NCBI GenBank assembly: GCA_036001465.1
Contig: DASYUH010000037.1
Location: 1-64,000 of the forward strand
DNA: 64,000 bases
Origin: Candidatus Polarisedimenticolia bacterium
GTDB lineage: Bacteria > Acidobacteriota > Polarisedimenticolia > Gp22-AA2
Direction of reading: 5' to 3'
Under the pieces are notes generated by a model that searched no databases, was not told where the DNA came from, and was given only the letters and a program-made list of their open reading frames with translations. The translations under genes and the position numbers were made by a program. Shown in pieces: positions 14,480 through 21,257 of the stretch (position 1 is its first letter; each line of letters begins with the position of its first letter).

Positions 14480-16505
14480 CGGCCGCCGACCACGGGCAGT
14501 ACGAGCCGACAGTCCCCAGCCAGTAGGCCTTGTTCGCCTCGATGTGGGAGGGCAGGCCGTCGCACAGCTCGATGGCGGCGTCGGCGAAGGAGACGTTCTG
14601 CGGATCGACGTGCCAGGTCCACTGCGGGTCGGAGGTCTGGCCGTCGAGGAGGGTGCCGAACACCGGGATCTGGCGCGCGCCGGTCGAGAGAAGCTCCTTC
14701 GCGCGGTCGATGAAGGGGCCGTTCGTGATCCAGGCGGTCAGCGATTCGTTGACGATGCGGAAGGTGATGTACGCGCCGCCGGTCTGCACGCCTCCCGGGC
14801 ACGCGGCTGGAAGCGTCGCGTCGAGGAGGTCCCTAGGGTCGGGCGAGCCGCTGCCGTCGCCGAACGTGCCGTCGGCGCAGGCGTTCTCGGCGCGCACGAG
14901 GTAGTAGGTCGCCGACCCGGCCGGCGGGTCGGGGCGCGCGTCGGTGAGGGACGTCGCGGCGAGGCCGCGGGCCAAGGTGCACGCCGAGGCGAATCCGCCG
15001 TCCGGCCTGAGGGCCCTCGCGTCGCCCGTCACGACCGTGTAGGCGGTGGCCGGACCGGCGGTCGCCGCCTGGGTATCCCAGATCAGATCGGCCGGAGCGC
15101 CCCCCGCCGCGCGCAGCCGCGGGACCTCGAACGGCCTCGCGAAGGCCCCCGCATCCGAAGGGGCGCAGTCGCAGCGGTCGTCGGCCCGGTCGCCGTCGGC
15201 GTCCGGGAAGGCGCCGGCCTTGGGACCGAGCCGGTAGATCGCCCCGGAATTCAGGGCCACGACGTACAGCTTGCCGTCCGGGCCGTTCTCGAGGTCGGTG
15301 ATCACCGGGAAGCCGCTCCCGAACAGGATCTCGGCCATCTCGTCCGAGCAGACCGCGCCGGCGTTGTTCGCCACGGTGTCCTGCAGGGCCGGCGAAGAGA
15401 ACGTCAGGGCGTCGCGCGCGGCGTTCGGCCTGAAGCGGTAGAGCTGGCCGCAGTTGTTGTCCCCCACGAGCAGCGTGTGCAGCTGGCCGCAGCCGAGGAT
15501 CGGGCTCGAGGGAAACACCGGGGCGGTCGGCGCGACCGGGACGTTCCACGAAAACTCGGGATCGCTGTAAGCCGACCCGGGAGCGACCCAGAGATCGGCC
15601 TGGCCCTGCGGATCGTCCACGTCCCGCCCCATGATCTGGTTCCAGCCGCTGTTGAAGCCGGGGGTGACCCGGTTCACCTCATCGAAGACGTTCGGCCCGT
15701 TCTCGGTGTCCCACAGGTCGCCGGTGAGCGGATCGAACGTCAGGCCGAAGGAGTTGCGCACGCCGTAGGCGAAGTACCGGTTCATCGGGTCGGACGGGTT
15801 GAGGGCGTTGTAGAACGGGTTGCCCGCGAGCCCCGCGCCGTTCGTGTCCACGCGGAAGATCACCCCGCTGTCGTCGGGATCGGGGCCGGTCGGAATGTTC
15901 TGCAGCTTGCCGTTCCGGTTCAGGTCGCCGATGACGACGTACAGGGCGCCGTCCGGTCCGAAGGCGATGACGCCGCCGTTGTGGTTCGGCCCCGACGTGA
16001 CCGGCAGGTTCAGGATGAGCACCGGGTTGACCAGGGCGGTCCCGTTCCAGGTGTAGCGGTAGACGCGGTTCCCCAGGGGAATGGACGTGCTGGACGAGGT
16101 GTCCGCCCCGGTGGAGCTCTCCGTGTAATAAAGATAGACCTGGCGGTTGAGGACGAAATCGGGATCGACGGCGATGCCGAGCAGCCCCCGCTCGCTCAGG
16201 AAATGCACCGCCACATCGAGCACGAACCCGGGTTGCAGGACGCCCCCCACGATCCGCCGCACCTGCCCGTTCGCCTTCTGCAGCACCAGGATGTCGTCGT
16301 CGCCGATGAAGGCCATGCTCGTCGGCTGGGTCAGGCCGGTGGCGACGGTCTCGACCTGGAGCCCCGGGTCGTTGACCGTTTGCGCCTCGGCGGGGAAGAC
16401 CGCCAGGACGGCTCCCGACAGAACGGCGACCGCCAGCACGGCGACCGGAAGGACGCCCGCGCCCGACACCGCGCGCGCGGAGGACATGTGCAGGCCTGGG
16501 GTCAT
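14454..16505 (-). CDS. PQQ-dependent sugar dehydrogenase fused to C-terminal modules
   Basis: A 683-aa secreted protein. A signal peptide ends near 'FPAEAQ'. The six-bladed GSDH/PQQ sugar dehydrogenase domain spans about residues 40-430 (TGLTQPTSMAFIGDDDILVL, 'RGLLGIAVDPDF', 'GPNHNGGVIAFGPDGALYV', 'YGVRNSFGLTFDP', 'TENGPNVFDEVN'). Then comes a short DxDxD segment, a module at about 445-570 ending 'YYLVRAENACADGTFGDGS' that recurs at the end of the 40354-43758 protein, and finally about 110 residues resembling the BP74/calmodulin-binding-type domain (YITFRIVNESLTAW, 'WTWHVDPQNVSFADAAIELCDG'). A promoter at 16512-16540 puts the start of transcription at the ATG at 16505 (leaderless); the ATG at 16487 is the alternative. 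Oxidation of extracellular aldose sugars is inferred from the family only. Confidence 0.82.
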   Translation of the reverse strand: MTPGLHMSSARAVSGAGVLPVAVLAVAVLSGAVLAVFPAEAQTVNDPGLQVETVATGLTQPTSMAFIGDDDILVLQKANGQVRRIVGGVLQPGFVLDVAVHFLSERGLLGIAVDPDFVLNRQVYLYYTESSTGADTSSSTSIPLGNRVYRYTWNGTALVNPVLILNLPVTSGPNHNGGVIAFGPDGALYVVIGDLNRNGKLQNIPTGPDPDDSGVIFRVDTNGAGLAGNPFYNALNPSDPMNRYFAYGVRNSFGLTFDPLTGDLWDTENGPNVFDEVNRVTPGFNSGWNQIMGRDVDDPQGQADLWVAPGSAYSDPEFSWNVPVAPTAPVFPSSPILGCGQLHTLLVGDNNCGQLYRFRPNAARDALTFSSPALQDTVANNAGAVCSDEMAEILFGSGFPVITDLENGPDGKLYVVALNSGAIYRLGPKAGAFPDADGDRADDRCDCAPSDAGAFARPFEVPRLRAAGGAPADLIWDTQAATAGPATAYTVVTGDARALRPDGGFASACTLARGLAATSLTDARPDPPAGSATYYLVRAENACADGTFGDGSGSPDPRDLLDATLPAACPGGVQTGGAYITFRIVNESLTAWITNGPFIDRAKELLSTGARQIPVFGTLLDGQTSDPQWTWHVDPQNVSFADAAIELCDGLPSHIEANKAYWLGTVGSYCPWSAAVSAVDDRR

Positions 16506-16511
16506 GTAAGG

Positions 16512-16540
16512 ACTATACGAGCGATCGTGCGGGGCGACAA
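16512..16540 (-). promoter_or_regulatory. sigma-70 promoter of the sugar dehydrogenase gene
   Basis: Minus strand TTGTCG (16540-16535), 17-bp spacer, TATAGT (16517-16512). The start of transcription falls at about 16505, on the first ATG. Confidence 0.7.
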
Positions 16541-16632
16541 CAATTTGATTCGGGCTTTTGCTCCGACCTCCCGACCCCCCGGGGAGCCGGCGCGCCGGAA
16601 GGTTCGGACCCGGCGGCAGGATTCGGCGGCGG

Positions 16633-16661
16633 TTGACGGCGCCGCCATTTGGCACTATCAT
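16633..16661 (+). promoter_or_regulatory. sigma-70 promoter of the Xre/RES toxin-antitoxin operon
   Basis: TTGACG (16633-16638), 17-bp spacer, TATCAT (16656-16661). Transcription should begin about 3 nt before the antitoxin ATG, so the mRNA is effectively leaderless. Confidence 0.75.
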
Positions 16662-16675
16662 ATATGCCAAATGGC
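16644..16675. promoter_or_regulatory. toxin-antitoxin operator (perfect 11-bp inverted repeat)
   Basis: GCCATTTGGCA (16644-16654), a 10-nt AT-rich spacer holding the -10 box, then TGCCAAATGGC (16665-16675). The right arm covers the antitoxin start codon, so bound antitoxin would block both the promoter and the translation start. Confidence 0.75.
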
Positions 16676-17120
16676 ATCCACCCACGCAAGAGAAGCCCGG
16701 AAGCTGGCGATGCTGCTGGGCGGCCGCAAGACCCTGGCGCACGCGGTCAGCGAGCCGGGAGATTTCCAGGACGCCATTCGCAAGGGGTTGCCATTCGGCA
16801 CGTTCGAGGTCCTCATGCGCGTGCTTGGAATCCGCGCGCTGGATCTCGCGCGGCTCCTGGGTCTGGCGGCGCGGACGCTGGCCCGGAGAAAGTCCGGCGG
16901 CGAGCTGTCGCCCGCCGAATCGGATCGCCTCTATCGCATCGCGCGCCTCGCCCTGACGGCCGCCGAGGTGCTGGGGACCCCCGAGAAGGCCCGGGAGTGG
17001 CTGCATCGGAGGAACCGAGCGCTGGGGGGAATCACGCCGATCAGTTGTCTTGACACGGCTGTCGGTGAGCGGCAGGTCGAGGACCTGCTGGGGCGGATCG
17101 AGCATGGGATCTCCAGCTAG
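16671..17120 (+). CDS. Xre/MbcA/ParS-type antitoxin (DUF2384)
   Basis: A 149-aa protein starting at ATG 16671. The N-terminal half resembles a Xre-like helical DNA-binding region ('AIRKGLPFGTFEVLMRVLGI...LARLLGLAARTLARRKSGGELSPAESDRLYRI'). The C-terminal part ('LTAAEVLGTPEKAREWLHRRNRALGGITPISCLDT...GERQVEDLLGRIEHG') is the MbcA/ParS toxin-binding domain. In this family the antitoxin binds and covers the RES toxin active site, and the complex represses the operon. No Shine-Dalgarno precedes the ATG, in keeping with a leaderless transcript from the promoter at 16633. The stop TAG shares its last base with the GTG of the toxin gene, giving tight translational coupling. Confidence 0.9.
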   Translation: MASTHAREARKLAMLLGGRKTLAHAVSEPGDFQDAIRKGLPFGTFEVLMRVLGIRALDLARLLGLAARTLARRKSGGELSPAESDRLYRIARLALTAAEVLGTPEKAREWLHRRNRALGGITPISCLDTAVGERQVEDLLGRIEHGISS

Positions 17121-17581
17121 TGCGGGTCTGGCGAATCTGCCGTAAGGCGCATGCCGCCGACCCGCTCGGCGGGCGCGGTGGTCTGTACGCCCCAGGCCGA
17201 TGGCACCAGCAGGGTGTCCGGATCGTCTACACCTCCGCTACCCTGTCGCTCGCGGCCCTCGAGCTGCTGGTCCACGTCGATCGGGACCTTCTGCCGTCCG
17301 ATCTCGTCCAGATTGAAATCGACCTGCCGGACGACCTGCCGATGGAGCAGATCAAGGCGGGCAGGCTCCCTTCCGGCTGGAGGCGCTACCCGGCGCCTGC
17401 CGCGCTCCAGCGGATGGGCGCGGCCTTCATCGAGCGCGGGAAGACTGCCGTCCTCCGCGTTCCGTCCGCCGTCATCCCCGACGAGGACAACCTTCTGCTC
17501 AACTCCGCGCACCCGGCCATCGAACGGCTCAAGATCGCCGGCCGGCGGGCGTTCGTCCTGGATCCCCGGCTGGGAAAATAG
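17120..17581 (+). CDS. RES-domain toxin
   Basis: A 153-aa protein from GTG 17120, overlapping the antitoxin stop by one base. The RES fold signature is visible: Arg27 in 'APGRWH', Tyr37, Glu48 in 'SLAALELLVH', and Ser near 129 in 'LLNSAHP' (most members have NPxHP at that point). RES toxins such as MbcT and ParT act on NAD+ or ADP-ribosylate targets and stop growth unless the cognate Xre antitoxin binds them. Length and order (antitoxin first, toxin second) are standard for the family. The Arg, Tyr, Glu and Ser positions are all kept, so it is probably active. No other gene appears to belong to the operon; the next start is 71 nt away with its own ribosome site. Confidence 0.9.
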   Translation: MRVWRICRKAHAADPLGGRGGLYAPGRWHQQGVRIVYTSATLSLAALELLVHVDRDLLPSDLVQIEIDLPDDLPMEQIKAGRLPSGWRRYPAPAALQRMGAAFIERGKTAVLRVPSAVIPDEDNLLLNSAHPAIERLKIAGRRAFVLDPRLGK

Positions 17582-17652
17582 GGAACTTTCAGGGGCTGGG
17601 CCTGTCCAATCCTCCGAGCCCGAGAATCGGGCCCCTATGGAGGTGGACGACC

Positions 17653-18579
17653 ATGACCCGGATTGGCACCAGGTTCCCCATGACGCTTTTCGCCGCCGCC
17701 CTGTTCCTCGCGGCGGCGCTCCTTCCCGCCGGCGACGCTCTCGCCGTCGAACGCGGCGGGTACTCGATGGAAATCCTGATTGGCGGGAGGCCGGTTGACG
17801 AGTACGCCGCGCGGGGGACGACCTACGTCGAGGCCCTGAGGAGACGCGAGTACTCCGTGCGGCTGCGCAACCGGACCGCCGAGCGGATCGCCATCGCCCT
17901 CTCGGTCGACGGCCTCAACTCGATCGACGCCCGGACCACCACGGCCAGGGACGCCCGGAAATGGATCCTCGGCCCGTACGAGACGATCACCCTCGACGGC
18001 TGGCAGGTCTCCTCGGACACGGCCCGGAGGTTCTTCTTCACGACCGAGGACAAGTCGTACGGAAACTGGCTCGGGAAGACGAAGAATCTCGGCCTGGTCG
18101 CCGCGGCCGTGTTCCGCGAGAAGCGGCCGCCGATCTCGATCTACGGCGTCCCGCGCTACAACGAGCCGCGCTATGGCGACTCGCGCCTCCAGCGTGGGGA
18201 GGGCAGGTCCCGGGGGGATGAATCGAACAGCGCTCCGGCCCCGGCGGAACCGTCGGCCCCCATGGCCGATCCTAATCCCACGGGGGACACGGCGGGCTCG
18301 GTGATGGGGGGCATCGCCCAGCCGAAGAAGTCCGACGATCTCGCGGCGACCGGCATAGGGGAGGAGACCAGCCACCCGGTCCAGCAGGTCTACTTCGACT
18401 CCGAGGATGCACCGACAACCGTCCTCGAGCTGCGCTACGAGTATCGCGACAGCCTGGTCCGCCTGGGCGTCCTGCCGCCGTTCGACCCGTACGGAGACAC
18501 GCTGTCACGGCGGGAGAGGGCGCGCGGGTTTGACGATTCGGGTTTCTCCCCGGATCCGTTTCGCCGACGGAATCGGTGA
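17653..18579 (+). CDS. secreted protein of unknown function
   Basis: A 308-aa protein with a clear signal peptide (MTRIGTRFPMTLFAAALFL to about residue 33, ending 'GDALA'). The conserved part, residues about 38-155, reads as a beta-rich domain (MEILIGGRPVDEYAARGTTY, 'REYSVRLRNRTAERIAIALSVDGLNSIDAR', 'ARKWILGPYETITLDGWQ', 'FFFTTEDKSY'). A second part, about 155-308, is Pro/Ser/Arg-rich with a short ordered piece (HPVQQVYFDSEDAPTTVLEL). I recognise no named family with certainty; similar 'DGLNxIDAR' proteins without assigned function occur in this phylum. GGAGGTGG 7 nt before the ATG supports the start. Its last 75 bases overlap, tail to tail, the convergent gene at 18505-21207. It is probably periplasmic or extracellular; the role cannot be inferred. 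Confidence 0.75.
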   Translation: MTRIGTRFPMTLFAAALFLAAALLPAGDALAVERGGYSMEILIGGRPVDEYAARGTTYVEALRRREYSVRLRNRTAERIAIALSVDGLNSIDARTTTARDARKWILGPYETITLDGWQVSSDTARRFFFTTEDKSYGNWLGKTKNLGLVAAAVFREKRPPISIYGVPRYNEPRYGDSRLQRGEGRSRGDESNSAPAPAEPSAPMADPNPTGDTAGSVMGGIAQPKKSDDLAATGIGEETSHPVQQVYFDSEDAPTTVLELRYEYRDSLVRLGVLPPFDPYGDTLSRRERARGFDDSGFSPDPFRRRNR

Positions 18580-21207
18580 GGAGGCGCGCGCCCTCCCCGT
18601 GGACTGTACCGGCCCGGGGCGGCGGCCGATGAGGACGAGGGTGGTTTCCGCGTACGGCTGGGAGACTTCCTGAGTCTCCGGGTCGTACGCGGTCGTCGCG
18701 ACAAAGGAATACGACGGACCGGGGCGGAAGAGACCGGACGATGGAATCAGGGTAGCTGACCACGGGGTGTCTCCGCTGCATGCCACCGGAATCGTGGAGG
18801 TGCCCTGCGTATCCCCGGCGAGGTCCTGGAACGCCGCGACGAAGAGGTCGAAGGTGATCGGCCGCGAGCAGATTGCCCTGCCACTGACCGTGGCGGTGCC
18901 GCGACGGACGTCCACCGTGCCCCGGGGATCGAGAGTGACCTGGACCTGGAGCGGGACCAGGCCGCGGACCGAGAAGACCAGGTTCCCCCCCGGGAAATAG
19001 GCGTTGAGAGAGCCGATCATGAAGTAGTAGGTCGTCCCCGCGAAAGCCGTGAACGAAATGCGGGGCAGCTCTCCATCGAGGGAATTGTCACAGGCGATCG
19101 GCCGGAGCGAGCCGCGAGCGCCGGTGAGTGCCGCCAGAGTCGGGCGGAAGTCGCTGCCGATCGTGTCGGCGACGATCCGCACGTCCGTCGAGGGCGTGAA
19201 CGCATACCATACCGTATACGCCGCGTAGGTGCACGGCAGGTACGGGAAGGACGGATCGTCGGGCGCCGTCGTGGCGCGCAGCGTGTTCACGCTGTCGCCG
19301 AACGGCAGGGCCCCGATCGCCGTCGCGGCGTCGAAGTCGTCGTTCTGCGGCACAGGGGGAGCGACCCAGGCCGAAATGGTGAGCGGCACTCCCGGCTGGG
19401 AGATCCCGGCCATGAGGTAATAGGTCACGCCCGCGCTCGCTGGAAAAGTGATCATGCCCTGGGACAGGCACGCCAGCCGGGTCAAGGCGCCGCGCGGGCC
19501 GGTGAAGGCGCCCAGCGTGACGTACGGCGTGCCGCTGCCGGCGCTGTCGACGTTCACCGTCACGTCCTCTGACGGTGTGAAGGAGTACCAGACGGTCGCC
19601 GCGCCGGAGTACCCGCAGTCCGGATCGTCGGGCGCGCGCGTCGCCCAGAACCGATCGAGGGTGGCGGTGGACGGCAGATCGCCCAGAGGGGCCGCGTGGT
19701 CGAGGTCGTCGTTGGCGGCGTACACGGTGAAATCGGTCGCCATCGCGTCGAGGGCACCCAGAGAATCCTCCGCCTCGAACGTCACCCGGCTCGGGCCGAG
19801 CTGTCCGGGCCCGGGGGTCCATTCCAGCCGCCCCGTCCCTTCCCCCTCCTCCGTGAACACGGCGCCGTCCTGAAGTCCGGTGGCGCGCAGGATGGGCGGG
19901 AGGCCCTCGGCCGTGAACCCGGCGACCGGCACCATCAGGCGCTCGCCCGAGCGGGTCTCGATCCGGCCTGGGGCCCGCATCCAGACGAGAGGATCGGCAT
20001 TGAACCGGACCTCTCCGCGCAGGGAGGCCTGGCCGCCGCAGTACTGTTCGAAGGAAGCCCAGAATGATCGGATGTAGCCGAATGGCCCGTAGTCGGCCTG
20101 ATGGACCTCGAACCTGCCGGTCCCCGCGCTGCATCCGTGGCCGGACCCCGAAATGGACATTCCGGCCTGCCCGGGTCCCTGAAAGTAGACCCCCGCCACG
20201 TTCTCGTAGACACCTGGATCCGGCAGGCGTCCGTCGGGGCCCGCGAACTGCAGTTGCCAGTTGATGCGACTGGACCGGAAAGAGAGGACGGCGATCGAGA
20301 GCGGAGTATTGCTGAAGACGAGGGTCCGGCCGATCATCTCGGCGTCCGCGGTCGTGTAGATGAATCGGCTTCCACCGGTGACGGGATCTCCCGGGGTGCT
20401 CTCGATCACCAGGGACGTGACGCCGCCGACGCGGATTCGGGTGGTCGCCGCGGCGGCCTGGATCCCGTCGGCGCGGAAGGGCACGTCGTATTGGCCCGCC
20501 TGGAGGTAAGTCGGGGTCCAGGACAGATTCGCCGAGCCGTCGCGCATGTCCGTGAACTCCGCGCCAACCGGCAGGCCGGTCGCGGTGAGGTTGGGAGGGG
20601 CGGAGGAGAATCCGTCCGTGCCCACCGATACGGTCAGCGGGCGCGTGCGCTCGACGTCGGCGGTGATCGGGACGCTCACCGCCGGGACCGTCTCCACGTT
20701 GAACCGGACCTCCCCCCGCTTTTCGCCGGAGAACAGCTCGCAGCTCTGCTCGAAGGTGGCCCAGAAGGAGGTGAGCGCGCCTCCGCTCACCGTCATCTGC
20801 CTGATCTCGAACGCGCCGGTCAACCTGTCGCAGTCGAGGCTGCCCCCGCTGATCCACAGACCGGGCTGGCCGGGCCAGCGATATCCCGCGCGCGCGGCTT
20901 CGTAGTACACGCCGGGAGCGAGCGACTGGCCGTCCGGCGGCCTGAATTCCAGCCACCAGGACGGCTGGAGGAGATCGTTCGGCCTGAAGGTGATGATCAC
21001 GCCACCCGATCCGCCTCCGCCGGTGAATCGCCCCTCCGTGGGAGTCAGCAGGAACGATCGATCGGCATTGACGTAGTCCCGGGAGTGCGTCTCCAGGCGG
21101 ATGGACGTCTCGGCGGCTTCGGCTGTCCAGGCGGCCGCCGTCCCGATCGCCATGGCCAGCACACAGACTCCGACCGAAGTCGCGCCCCAACGGTGCACCA
21201 GGGTCAT
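18505..21207 (-). CDS. large secreted multidomain protein with duplicated beta modules
   Basis: A 900-aa protein with a signal peptide (to about residue 32, 'AAWTAEAAE'). The start at ATG 21207 has GGAGGA 5-6 nt away. Two copies of a roughly 130-residue module are seen, one near 40-170 and one near 290-420, each with 'W-L-F-PDG-L-PGVY', 'GPGQAGMSISGSGHGC'-like, and 'F-A-FEQ-C...GEVRFN'. Between and after them are Ig-like 'ATGLPxGAxFT...W' segments. Two tandem prepeptidase-C-terminal-like domains follow (about 510-640 and 640-765), each with 'ATRAPDDP', 'TVWYSFTPS', 'AGTTYYFMIG'. The last 120 residues are beta-rich with a basic end. No catalytic motif is seen, so it is more likely a binding or structural surface protein. 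It begins 50 nt after the M36-like peptidase gene and is probably cotranscribed with it. Confidence 0.75.
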   Translation of the reverse strand: MTLVHRWGATSVGVCVLAMAIGTAAAWTAEAAETSIRLETHSRDYVNADRSFLLTPTEGRFTGGGGSGGVIITFRPNDLLQPSWWLEFRPPDGQSLAPGVYYEAARAGYRWPGQPGLWISGGSLDCDRLTGAFEIRQMTVSGGALTSFWATFEQSCELFSGEKRGEVRFNVETVPAVSVPITADVERTRPLTVSVGTDGFSSAPPNLTATGLPVGAEFTDMRDGSANLSWTPTYLQAGQYDVPFRADGIQAAAATTRIRVGGVTSLVIESTPGDPVTGGSRFIYTTADAEMIGRTLVFSNTPLSIAVLSFRSSRINWQLQFAGPDGRLPDPGVYENVAGVYFQGPGQAGMSISGSGHGCSAGTGRFEVHQADYGPFGYIRSFWASFEQYCGGQASLRGEVRFNADPLVWMRAPGRIETRSGERLMVPVAGFTAEGLPPILRATGLQDGAVFTEEGEGTGRLEWTPGPGQLGPSRVTFEAEDSLGALDAMATDFTVYAANDDLDHAAPLGDLPSTATLDRFWATRAPDDPDCGYSGAATVWYSFTPSEDVTVNVDSAGSGTPYVTLGAFTGPRGALTRLACLSQGMITFPASAGVTYYLMAGISQPGVPLTISAWVAPPVPQNDDFDAATAIGALPFGDSVNTLRATTAPDDPSFPYLPCTYAAYTVWYAFTPSTDVRIVADTIGSDFRPTLAALTGARGSLRPIACDNSLDGELPRISFTAFAGTTYYFMIGSLNAYFPGGNLVFSVRGLVPLQVQVTLDPRGTVDVRRGTATVSGRAICSRPITFDLFVAAFQDLAGDTQGTSTIPVACSGDTPWSATLIPSSGLFRPGPSYSFVATTAYDPETQEVSQPYAETTLVLIGRRPGPVQSTGRARASSPIPSAKRIRGETRIVKPARPLPP

Positions 21208-21257
21208 GAGGGTCCTCCGCGTGGTGGCCAGGAATCTACCGCGAGGCAGGGTCGAGA

